Assembly (NCBI GenBank): GCA_030762175.1
Contig: CM060843.1
Coordinates: 113,613,369-113,677,368, forward strand
DNA from: Metallyticus violacea
Lineage: Eukaryota; Arthropoda; Insecta; Mantodea; Metallyticidae
DNA length: 64,000 nt
Reading direction: 5' to 3'
Part shown: positions 22,594 through 32,951 of the stretch, piece after piece
Numbering within the stretch: the stretch's first letter is position 1
Layout: each line of letters starts with the position of its first letter
Program-made: the position numbers and the translations under genes
Notes under the pieces: model-generated
Databases searched by the model: none
What the model was told of the DNA's origin: nothing
The model's input: only the letters and a program-made list of their open reading frames with translations

Positions 22594-22994
22594 CCGAAGG
22601 TGCCAAAAAATGCATACAGTACATTTATATCAAAGTTGAACTGAAAAACAACAATAATAAGCAGATGTGACTGCCGTTGGACTTCTACCTGTGGGAAACT
22701 CTTAAGGATGTTGTATACCATACAAAATCAGCTACACTGGCAGCACTTCGGAAAGAAATTGAAACGCCATGTGCTGCAAGCGCCGAGGACACTTTCGCGA
22801 ACGTTGCTCAATCAGTAGTTCAACGTACTCAGAAGTGTATCGACGCTGATTGTGGGCGTTTTGAACAACTGTTGTAACTGTAAAAGTCTAAGATGATTAA
22901 TGCTCGTCATTTTCTGTTTGTTTGAATTCAGTTTTGTTATGTTAACGCAGTTTTTTCTTTGCTTGAAGTGTGTATACATTTTTGACACCCTCTG
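22594..22994 (+). mobile_element. internally deleted DD41D (rosa-like) transposon, copy A
   Basis: The left end CCGAAGGTGCCAAAAAATGC and the right end CATTTTTGACACCCTCTG are inverted repeats and are flanked by TA on both sides (22592-22593, 22995-22996). The 401-bp element keeps only the transposase tail (22677-22877, DFYLWETLKD to GRFEQLL), joined directly to the 5' non-coding part. It is related to copies at 27582-28066 and 31278-32117. Having ends but no catalytic core, it could only have been moved by an enzyme from elsewhere. Confidence 0.88.
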
Positions 22995-22996
22995 TA

Positions 22997-24431
22997 TATG
23001 AGATATTTTTAACAAAAAATGAAGGTGCAAAATGAATTGATCAAGAAATAAGAAATACTGCAAAAATTAAGGAACGATAGAATTATATAAACAGAGAAAC
23101 ATTACATGTAGAAAGTGTATGTTTATTTCTAACTATAGATGGTTCGTATATTTTGTTCAAGCTCAGATGTTGTCGTACACCCGATAAGTGGGTTTTTTGA
23201 AACTACGATAGAACATTGTTTTACCATCGTTTGTGAAAGCATTGTCAATATAGATCCGTGATTTAATTTGAACGATAATGAACACGTAACTGGTAACATA
23301 ATTACCAGCTGACTGTAAAACTTTTTTGAGCGTTTTGAGAACAAGAAAATACAATGTTTAAAACTATCCATTGGTGATAACAACGAATGCGCGTAATTTT
23401 ACTTGAATATAAATACAATGGCATTACAAAACCAAAGTTAAGGAAAACATTCCTATTTGCGTATCTTGTAAAACTTTTGGCTTTTATTTACGCATAAATG
23501 TGTTGTACATAAATACGTATTTATTCGGGGAATAAATATTGCACAGGCACTGATGTAGAAAATAATAGCTTGGAAACCCCAGTACTGGCTCGGCAATGCT
23601 CTAACAAACTTTCGTACCCTCGTACCGGCGTCGAAAACGTCCATGGCGCTAATAATACGTTTTCCAATTAAACCGTCTTGTTGATGATGAGTATGAAGCG
23701 TGTTATTCAAAGATACAAGCTTTGCCCTGGTGTTTCGCCAGCCTGAGCACAGCACGTAGGTTCCTAATTATTCGGAGTATCAGTCACGTTTCATTAATAC
23801 GGAGGAATATTTTAAATTCATCTGGACTTACTGGATAAACTACCTATCCACTACATAAGTGTATGTGCATTCGTTGAACAAACTAACAAGAAACAGGTAC
23901 TAGAAGTATTCTCTTATTTTAATATTTGTATGTGGGTTTATATCTTTCGTGAAAAAAAGTTACCTTGAAGTTCTGTTTCATTGATGAATGCGTTTTTATA
24001 TTGAATTTGATTCATGCAATTGAGGAGCTACATATAATATGTCATTCAAATATTTGCAGAGGTAAATTAGTGTCAAATCGGCTATTTCAATCCTATACTT
24101 ACACCGTTAGCTGTTAGTAGATCAAGAGGAATATCAAAATTACTGTAACATACTTTAAACCTTTCTCTGACAATGTATCTGAAATAAAACAAAGCTGATA
24201 TTCAATAAACACTGTACTTTACTTTATGAGATGAAACTCGAGAGGTGCAAATGTTTCCTCCCTTGGTCCAGGTTGTTAGCAACTTGTAATATAAAATGCA
24301 TATTCACTATGCAAAACAAATTTTACAGTTCTAAATGAATAAAATGTTATAAATAAGTAGTAAATCTGCCTGTCTGTAGCATGTGACATGAAAATAAAAA
24401 GTAAACGATACAAGTGACCAAAGATAATTAA
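22997..24431. other. AT-rich non-coding stretch
   Basis: No recognised gene. A 100-codon minus-strand frame at 23453-23755 lies in a somewhat GC-richer patch but shows no motif. Confidence 0.5.
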
Positions 24432-24536
24432 GCATTTGAATCCCGCCAGTTCCTGAATACCTGAAGTTAAATCTACAACCCTTTCTTCCTTAAAAAAATC
24501 CTTTCCCAAAATATCATCTCATCTCATGTATCATCA
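24432..24536 (+). mobile_element. old SINE-1, left part (split by SINE-2)
   Basis: It starts in a decayed B-box region (TTTGAATCCCGCCAG) and, after an internal deletion, runs through TTCTTCCTTAAAAAAATCC to CATCTCATGTATCATCAGAG. These are body phrases shared with the other SINE-1 copies. It is interrupted at the SINE-2 insertion and continues at 24825. Confidence 0.75.
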
Positions 24537-24546
24537 GAGCTCACCG

Positions 24547-24824
24547 AGTCGGTCTTGGTGGTGTGTGGTAACCATATTTGCCTTCTAAACTCAAGATCGC
24601 GGGTTCAATTCCGGCCAAGACCGATGGATTTTTTCGGGCGTAAAAATCATAAGCATGGCTTCCTTCAGAAGGGAAATAAATCAGTGGGTCCCGTGTCGTA
24701 CATTTACGGCACGATAAAGAACCTCAAGCCTGAAAAAAGCGGCCTCTACTTCACACCTTGATTTGAATGGGACGCTGATGACCTGAAGTGTTAAAGGGCG
24801 TCCGTAAATAAACTAAATATAAAG
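24547..24824 (+). mobile_element. tRNA-derived SINE (SINE-2) nested in SINE-1
   Basis: The head reads GTCTTGGTGGTGTGTGGTAACC with B box GGTTCAATTCC. The body runs from GATGGATTTTTTCGGGCG to AAGGGCGTCCGTAAATAAAC. Target-site duplications are CAGAGCTCACCG (24535-24546) and CAGAGCCCACCG (24825-24836), 11 of 12 alike. The duplicated site belongs to the SINE-1 body, which shows the order of insertion. It is the best-preserved SINE-2 copy here. Confidence 0.92.
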
Positions 24825-24881
24825 CAGAGCCCACCGCCTTTGATGCCATAATTGTAAATACTGGCGTAAAACATTAATAAA
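24825..24881 (+). mobile_element. old SINE-1, right part
   Basis: CCCACCGCCTTTGATGCC and CTGGCGTAAAACATTAATAA match the SINE-1 end phrases TCCACCGCCTGTGGTGCC and CGGGCGTTAAACAC. It resumes at the base where the left part stopped, allowing for the target duplication. Confidence 0.75.
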
Positions 24882-26079
24882 ACACGGAAGCTTCACCCAC
24901 TTCAAGCATGCGAATGTGTCATATGTGTTGCAAAAATGCTAACCAAAGCACTAAAACAATTAATATTATAATTAATATTTTTTTTCACACTTAGAACGTG
25001 GTCTGTTCACGCGGTATTTTATGTATTCGTTACCTCAGCAACCAGAGGTTCCTTTACTTAGTTTCTTGAACATCGCTGAACTTGTCGTTATCAATGACAT
25101 TGTTTGACAGTTGACACAAGAGCAGCGTAATTTTGTATGTGTGTGAATGTGAGACAGATTATAATGATAATTACTTCAATTAATTTAAGGAATTCTTTAA
25201 CATGTCTATTTAGTGAATAATAATTATTGTTACAAATATTATGATTATTATTTTAATAGTATGATCGCTAATGCATGTACACATGTGTGTTTCTTGTATA
25301 ATGAGCAAAGTTCATTACAGAGGTTTACAGCTTTGTAAGTCTGCCAGAAAGGCGGAAAGTAGGGCGTGTGAAGGATGGCGTCGAAGATGACGTCGTCTGC
25401 TTCGGCTGCGAAGATGTACCTTGTTGTGGGTGTTGAAACACTGCTTCTGTCCCAAAGAGAAACAGTGTTGCCTCAGGGAATTCCTTGAGCTGAAACTCAT
25501 CTGGGGCGAGGAAGGAAATCGGGCGTCACAAATGAAGAGACGTTTCGGAGATTATTTTGGATTTTGATTTATTCCAGGTGTTACTTTCTAGAAAACAGTG
25601 ATTTATCTTATATATGGTCGAAAGCCGAATAAACTTAGAATAGAGAATGAGAATGGCGAGTGTGAGAGCGCCGAAAGAAAAACTCAGTGCTGAGAATGTC
25701 GCTTCATACCCAGCGAGAGTGTCTTGCAGAGTAACACGCTTTTTTATATGCTGCTCAAATTCTGAACGTTTGGGGATATAACTTCCCGCGGAATATTCGC
25801 GTCGCTTCTCTCTTTAAAATTGGAATACTTGCTTAAGATTTGTCCGCTAATAAAACCTTTAAATTTCTCTTTTCTCATTCGTAATTTTAAACTTTAAAGC
25901 GTATTCCAGCTTTACGCAGGCATTTAACTTGTGTTTTTATGTGATGGAGAATGCATTTCCCCTTTCTGTTGCTTTTAAAGACAACCCTCAATAACAAAAG
26001 CCTGATCTTGGCCCAAAATAGTATGGGGTAGAGAAAAATATATGGAGAATTTGATAAGGCAGATCGGGAGGAGTTTGAA
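24882..26079. other. unassigned stretch, partly GC-richer
   Basis: 25300-25700 is GC-richer and, read on the plus strand, gives a cysteine-rich run CFGCEDVPCCGC before a stop. It might be an outlying part of the LINE whose tail follows at 26.1 kb, but I cannot show this. No other feature is recognised. Confidence 0.35.
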
Positions 26080-26561
26080 TGAGCTGGAACCAAAGTTGTG
26101 AATTTAAAAGGACTAGGATATGGGAAAGAGGTAGTAACGTGCCCAAAGTGTGGAAAAACTAACACGAATTTTCATTGTCTTTTATTCTGTAGGTCAACAT
26201 TTATGGAAAAAGGGGGCTTTGCCAACAAAAATGGAAGAATTTAGATGAGCAAATATTAATTAGAAAGAGTTTAATTTAAAAGAAGAGAAGAATTTAAAAA
26301 TGATAGGGAACTACTTGGGCGAAGCTAGAGAAATAAATAGGAATTATTAAGAGAAATATAAAGGGAAACGTCATCTTAGAAGTATAATAGGTCAGATAAG
26401 TATAAACAAAGATAGGTTAATACAGCAGTACACAAATAACCTGGAGTTGTGTGCATTGGAGTCGGAATGTACACGTGTAGATATCATTTTGTAATGGACT
26501 GATAAACTGTGTATATTTGAATGTAGTGTATTATGCGGTCCACTGGGATATTTTCAATAAA
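26080..26561 (+). pseudogene. LINE 3' end with CCHC motif
   Basis: A frame open to the stop at 26242 encodes CPKCGKTNTNFHCLLFC at 26140-26190. This is C-X2-C-X7-H-X4-C, the cysteine-histidine knuckle found near the C terminus of ORF2 in several LINE clades (R1/LOA/I-like). About 310 bp of non-coding sequence follows, ending with AATAAA at 26556-26561, which fits a LINE 3' untranslated region. The upstream coding part is too decayed to read and there is no clear poly-A tail or target duplication. Confidence 0.5.
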
Positions 26562-27581
26562 TTTCAATATCAATTTTAGTCCTGACTCTCGGTTATATCT
26601 GGTAAGAGCTTATTAATGCATTTCTCATATCGTTTCTTTGAATATGTATTAAAACGTAATATATCTATTTCCAGGAACAGTTTGTAATATTATCGACAAG
26701 AGCATCATTTCGAACATGGTGTTTTCATTATTCTGAAAAGTTATCCTGCCTTATTCCTCTTAGCTTTTGTTTGCTGTTTCTGCGAACTAGCTGTTTCCAG
26801 GTTACTAACATCACAGCACAAAGCAAAATCAAGTTGGTATTAAAATAACCGTTCCACCCTTTTCTGTCTTGTATATTGTTCTTTTTGTTTATTTGTGTTC
26901 TTATTTACAAAATAATGAGATGGCTGTGCCTGCAGCGAACCTAAGGGCTAAATTTTTCAGAACCGAAAAGATTTACCACTTCAGTGCAAGTTGTTTCTCT
27001 TTATCGAAAGATGAAAAATAATGTAAGGCTCCATCTTTGTGACTGAGACTGTGTTCGCTTTATGTAGTGCCACTTTGAACTCCTTTGCTTTAGAAGTCTC
27101 CGGGAGTTCTGTGCTACAGACCGCACGCTACGTTACCTGCTTTTTGAGATCAAAAGAAAAAGACTGAAGTGGCGTGACTGTTTTGTCCATAAACTGTTAC
27201 CCGCCTCCGTGAGCATATATTGGAGAAGTTGGCGCGTTCGTTCTCTGTCTGCCCTATAAGAACAACGCTATAATGCACGTAATGTCACAAAAATATTGTT
27301 CATTATTATCAATACAAGAACTATAAATTATTTAGAAAATTATTATATACGTATTCGTCTTTTATGCTATTAAATTAAGTGATGTTATAAGGGATCAATG
27401 TGCACAACTTTTCATCAAGAACCTAAATACTCATTCTACTATCTGTGCAACATCTATCGAGTATATGAAGGAACTGGGACTTGTTACACCATATTTAGTA
27501 TGCACTATTATTCGTAATTAAAACTTTGCAAATTCTCCAACCTTTTGGATTATCAAATAGGCTTATTTAGGTTTGCTTACT
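26562..27581. other. AT-rich non-coding stretch
   Basis: No gene, RNA gene or repeat family is recognised. Confidence 0.5.
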
Positions 27582-28066
27582 TCAAGTAAAGAAAAAATTG
27601 ATGAGCATTAATCACCTTGAACTTTTACAGTTACAACAGTTGCTCAAAATCCGCATCATCGGCGTCGATACACTTCTGAGTACGTTGAACTACTGATTGA
27701 GCAACGTTTGCGAAAGGGTCCGCAGCACATGCCGTTTCCCGAAGTGCTGCCAGTATAGCTTGTTTTCTATGGTATACAACATCCGAGCTCCCCATAGGTA
27801 GAAGTCCAACGGAATTTTCGTCCTATTGCCTTTGAACTTCAACAACATTCTCGGTTTTCCAACACACTTCAAAGTTGCATTCCGCTGTTCAAACGATAAT
27901 TTTGGCTCCATTTTGTTTTAGCAACGCTAGGATAACGTAATGAGAGTCACATCTGTTTACAGAACATCATACCTACACACTACTATTTTTTTCGGTCCAA
28001 CTTTGAAATACACTAAATAGATAACTACTGTGAAAGTGTGTGTACATTTTTTTGGCATCCTCGGTG
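27582..28066 (-). mobile_element. internally deleted DD41D (rosa-like) transposon, copy B
   Basis: On the minus strand the 5' end lies at 28066 (ACCGAGGATGCCAAAAAAA followed by TGTACACACAC) beside a TA. The 222-bp frame 27690-27911 joins the transposase start (MEPKLSFEQRNATLKC, a DUF4817-type N terminus) straight to the tail beginning PLDFYLWG. The catalytic core is therefore deleted and the tail then runs out of frame. The last ~30 bp at the 27582 side, including the terminal repeat, are missing. Confidence 0.86.
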
Positions 28067-31000
28067 TATATATAATATTATTTGTCTTCTTGCCTAAGAA
28101 GGTACGAACTGTTCTAAATATTGCGATAGTAAATGTGAGACCTTCCGTATTGCTTTCTCCTTTTTCTTTTTATCTAGTTATTGCTATTTTAGTTACATTT
28201 CACTGTATTGTTTTATTTTTCATTTATATTATATATAGGTAGATATTAACGTTTTACATAACGCTTATCTTGTATAGCTAAAAGATGTATAAAAAGAATT
28301 GAGATGCTGGAATGTATATGGCTATAAGCTGTTGTTTCTTTGGTGAATTTTTACTGTAATATTAAGTCTACTATCTTAAGCCTCAAACTACTTTATAATT
28401 TAACTGCATAACTTTTTTCTTGTAAGTTTTATCACTTTACCATTGCGCTTAATGAAACGGTTTAACGTTAAATCATTTAAATAAAATGTCCTCCTGCTAG
28501 CACTAGGCAGTTTAAGGGAAGTGGTTTTTCACATATATACGGAATGCGGCAGAAAAAAGATACTGTAAAATAGTATTAAACACTAACTCAAGACTGGTAC
28601 ATTTAATATGACATACAATAAAAACAATAATAGCTTGTAAAGTTAACCAAATGCATTACATACTATAACAAACATTGGAGAATTAACAGTTTAACATGAA
28701 TATTCATTATTATTTAAAAACAATATTACAGGGGAGATAACAAATAATACGTTATCTTTCCAAGTATAATATCTAATAACGTGTATAATTCTGTCAAAAT
28801 ACATATTAAAAACAAGATTAACTATCTATGCATAAAATGCTACCAAAACAATTTTAACTATGTATGCATAAAATTAAACGTTTCCGCAATAAAATCATTA
28901 TGCAGGAACTAGCTCAATAACGCAGGTTCGGGTATCAAAAACATGACGTAGGGTTTATCTAAAAGATTCGCTAATGATTATGACAGAAAAGAATCGGAAG
29001 TAGAAATATTACAATGTCGCCTCAGACAGTACAGAATAAATAAGGTAATGGGTTAAAAACAAGGAAAAGTAGTTCAGAAGTACTTCCAGAAAGATAGATT
29101 CTTATTTTAATGTTATTTACCCCCTTTTTAACTTTACCAAATTCAGATATGATGAGTAATTTATAGCTTTTTCTTTAATTACCAATTTTACAGGAAATGA
29201 TGTTTTACTGTTAAATATTTTGTTTAATGTAATCAAATATTATATTTATGTGTAAGGTACTTTATATGGCAGAATATCTCTTCAGCAATGCATATAGCCT
29301 GTCACTTTCCTTGGCGCTTTATGTTGAAGCTTACTGTCTGAATATTGAACTGACACGCTTACCGCGTTTGGTTTCTTTTTTTGCAGATATTCATATTGGA
29401 TAGTGTGGTGTCTCCGTCACTAGTGTTTTTTTTTTAAGTGCCGGATTCTTCAGTAGCTTTGTCAGCTCCTTCAAAATCGATTTCTTAATTTACTGTTCAG
29501 TCCATAGTCACAGTAGCAGAATATTGATGCTGGTTGGCTAATTTCTGTTCAATTAACTTCTTCAAAATCATTGCAAAAATGTTGCCCTCCCTACCCACAT
29601 TATCTGTCTTCAGATATATTCTTTGCAAATTTGATGCTACCATATCTAGCACATTAATACTTCCACAGTGTCAGTTCCGACCGCTCTGTGATAACAAAGC
29701 ACACAATCAAAAACAAAGCGATTACTCATGGTGGAGACAGATAAACAGTCACCCGGATTTTTTTTTTCTTTATTTCAATCTTTAACGCTCTATAACGAAC
29801 GAACGAGATCTTGCACTGTCGTTCTACTTTGTAGTGTTTTTCATTATTATAAGGTAAATCCGTGTATACATTCTGAATAAAAATTACTGTTGGAACCCAA
29901 AGTTTTTTCCTTGTCAGTCATTAATGAACATGAAGAGGAAGAAGTTTACAGTTTCTTTAATGTCAATTGTATTTTACTAAGACATAAAATTTATTGAAAA
30001 GTTGAATGCTCAGTAATTGTAAATTTTGAGCTAAAGAAGGTATCTTACTATCGATAATGGGTACTGAAGATATCATGCATTTCAAAAGCTGGCACAGGAG
30101 TACTTTAAGGTAACCAAAGCATTCCTCGTCCTGGAGGTCCTTGCCGTGAATAGGGATTCACTCTTTCCAGATATAAGCGTGTAACCTATGAAAAGGAATA
30201 TAAAGAAAAATACGTATTTGATAATAGTAGCTTAATTAGTTTTGAACAGCGTATAATATATTTTTGAATGTTCAGGACAACCAGGCAATACACAAACGAA
30301 AAGCAAGTATGGGAAAAAAGATACTGGATACTTAACTTGCAAAAGAGATTCCGGGTGTTTCATACAAACCTTTCAATTTTCTGTTGAAGGATACATTCAA
30401 TACAGAGAAAAACAATTATTCTAAGCTATTTTGTGGAGACCACCTAAATGTTTAAGGAGCCCAGAGTTGGAATATCTCTGCTGTGTATTCTGACAGTTGT
30501 GTTGCGTAAATTTCTCTCACTCTCAAACACACACTACTGTACGCTCTCCTGCCCTGATGATTCGCGGAATTCAGGAGCAAGAAATGCGGCATCTGTTTGT
30601 TAGTTTAAACCATGGCAAAAGGGTAGGGGTATCTGGAAAATGTACAATGGGCCCTAGGTAAATTCTGCAGCGGAACCCACAACCTAGCAACCGTATGGCG
30701 ATGAGGAACTGAGGCACGAAAGTTTCATCTTCACGTGCCTTCCCTCCACAAAATGCAATCAAGCTAATTGCTTTAATTGGTATGTCGCCACGTGCGTAAC
30801 TTGGCGTTGAGGAATGCTCATTTTGCCTCCATTCTGAGAGTCCTCCATGGCGCTTAAAGTGGACGTCGCAATTAAATGTAATAAAATGAAACTGTTTAAA
30901 CATGCACAGCCTCTCGTAAACCCTGCTGGCACCCGAATCTTGACATTCCAGGCGTCAGATTAAAGCTACCTGGTTTACTAAGGTTGATATCTCCATAACT

Positions 31001-31275
31001 ACCCCTAACATCCTCTAAGAAGCATTTTGTTAGCACCCAACTTACACTCTCTTTTACCTAATATTATATATTTATTTCTGTGATCACTTTTGGTACTTTT
31101 CTTAAACTTTTGTTCACTTTTTTAGCTTCATATCTAGTAAATCACAAGGATTTATATGTATATAGAAAACATTTATTCTTAAATTGTCCTTAACTGCTGC
31201 AACATGGATTACGCTTGAGCGTCATAAGATTTTGCACAAGAAATGTTTCTTTAAAGGCTCACAAAACTTTAATCA
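28067..31275. other. AT-rich non-coding stretch
   Basis: It includes a 20-bp direct repeat (TTAACTAT(C/G)TATGCATAAAA) near 28818 and 28855. A 110-codon minus-strand frame at 30571-30903 lies in GC-richer sequence without a motif. No gene is recognised. Confidence 0.5.
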
Positions 31276-31277
31276 TA

Positions 31278-32117
31278 CCCAGGGTGGAAAAAAATGTATA
31301 CACACGTTTACAGTAGATATCTATTTAATATATTTCAAAGTTGGACCGAAAAACAACAGTAATGTGTTGTATGATGCTCTGTAAACAGATGTGGCTCACA
31401 TACATTATGATAGCGTTGCTACGTGACAGGTAAATCAACAATGAACAAATGAAGCCAAGCTTATCGCACGATGTTCTGTAAACAGATGTGACTCACATTA
31501 CGTTGTGCTAGTGGTGCTATAACAAAAATGGAGCCAAGATTATCGTTTGAACAGCGGAAAGCAGTTTAGAAGTGGTATTGGAAAACCAAGAATGCTGTTG
31601 AAGTTCAAAGGCAGTGGGGACTTGTGTACAGAAAACTCTTACTCTCTATGGAAATAACGAATTTTAACTTCCAACAGGATGGTGCACCACCACATTACCA
31701 CCGAGATGTACGTCCGTACCTTGATGATAATCTTCCAAGGCACTGGATAGGACAAAGAGGCCCGATTGAGTATCCACTGCGTTCTCCGATCTAACTCCTT
31801 TGGACTTCTATGTATGGAGAACTCTTAAGGATGTTATATACTGTATAAAACCAGCTACACGGGCAGCACTTCGGGAAGAAATTGAAACGGCATGTGCTGC
31901 AATCGCTGAGGACACCTTCGCAAATGTTGCTCAATCAATAGTTCAACGTACTCAGAAATTTATCGACGGCGATGACGGACATGTTGAGCAACTGTTGTAA
32001 CTGTAAAAATCTAAAATGATTAGTGCTCATCATTTTCCGTTGTGTGAATTCAGTTTTGTTATGTTAGCCCAGATTTTTCTTTGCTTGAAGTGTGTATGCA
32101 TTTTTTGGCATCCTCTG
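31278..32117 (+). mobile_element. DD41D (rosa-like) transposon, copy C, longest of three
   Basis: The left end CCCAGGGTGGAAAAAAATG and the right end GCATTTTTTGGCATCCTCTG are inverted repeats. TA lies at both flanks (31276-31277, 32118-32119). The 840-bp element keeps the transposase start and the last catalytic part but lacks the middle. The 5' leader is duplicated in tandem: 31373-31469 and again from 31470, each with CTGTAAACAGATGTG and a TGAAGCC/TGGAGCC start region. Confidence 0.9.
31530..32000 (+). pseudogene. DD41D-type transposase relic with DUF4817-like start
   Basis: The start codon at 31530 gives MEPRLSFEQRKAV and then a stop. The family then continues in another frame as KW...KNAVEVQRQW. 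After a deletion, QDGAPPHYHRDV and YPLRSPDLTPLDFYVW follow. A missing base near 31792 breaks SPDLTP. Allowing for it, the aspartates of QDGAP and PLDF are 41 residues apart, as in the DD41D (rosa) branch of Tc1/mariner. The tail 31800-32000 (DFYVWRTLKD to DDGHVEQLL) is intact. The first catalytic aspartate region is absent, so the enzyme is dead. Confidence 0.85.
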
Positions 32118-32119
32118 TA

Positions 32120-32790
32120 TTTATCGATTAATTTGATTATATGTTTCTATAATTATTTCATTATAAATTGTATTTTGATATATAAAGGCTCTAGGCCTAC
32201 AGTATAATGGTCTTCACATTGTTTGCATTGTTGTAGTTTGTTGCTGGGGAATGAATGTTCATTAAGCAGAATCTAAAATAAAGATTAGCATGTCTTGTAT
32301 TTTAATTGTTCGAGCAGTGCCGGAGGGAGCAAGTCAGGGCGGAGTATGGGCTGGGCATCGAAAATAATTAAAGTCTTAGAACAAATAGGACTGGGGTGTA
32401 TTTGGTTAAAGGCACAAACTTTACTCGCAATAGTTGGAAGATATTTAGCAGATGTTTGCGGACTATAGATGGGCAAAATGCTGAAGCACAATGCGCAGAA
32501 AAGGACTGGCTTAACCTGCAGGTTCAAATAGGTCAGGTAGATAAGGGGAGAAGAAATAAGTTCTGTCGCTTGACTAACATTAATTGTTTGAAAAGAAAAT
32601 ATAACAATTGATGTTTCCGGGAAAATAATTTGCACACTGTGCGGAGAAAACTATACCTGGAAGTATATTCTGGCAGATTGTCGAAAAAAATATTTTTAGA
32701 TATTTCTACGGACTAAAGAAACATCTGAGATTTCACTATATATATATATATATATAAAGCAAATGTATAATTTATAAGAAGTTAATAAGG
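32120..32790. other. unassigned stretch next to LINE relic
   Basis: A plus frame at 32396-32611 is less AT-rich and open for 71 codons, beginning near NFTRNSWKIFSRCLRTIDG. It might be part of the LINE that follows, but I recognise no block. A (TA)n run lies near 32738-32756. Confidence 0.4.
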
Positions 32791-32951
32791 CCTGTGTTAC
32801 TATATAGGTCAGAAGCTACAAAAAATGAATAACCCTGAAGGAAAGGAAGATTCTCAGACGAATGTATGGGCCGGTTAAAGATGGTGAAATAAGGCGAATG
32901 AGGTATAATGACGAGTTGTACAAGCTATTTAAGAATTTGGACTTCATAATA
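32791..32951 (+). pseudogene. LINE ORF2 C-terminal remnant
   Basis: PVLLYRSEAT at 32791-32820 corresponds to the PVLLYGSEAW/T block after the reverse-transcriptase palm. After a frameshift, 32834-32951 reads KERKILRRMYGPVKDGEIR, then RYNDELYKLF. This is the usual continuation (ERKILRRIYGP..., RYNxELYELY) in many insect LINE ORF2 proteins. A stop and a frame change separate them. The segment that normally follows, with RWAGHVxRM, is not found. This is a different fragment from those at 5.4 and 26.1 kb. Confidence 0.82.

Noticed and set aside
30571..30903. 110-codon minus-strand frame
   Set aside because: GC-richer than its flanks but with no recognisable domain or partner exon.
32396..32611. 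Exon-like plus-strand frame before the LINE relic
   Set aside because: Open and less AT-rich, but no family match. More likely part of the decayed repeat.
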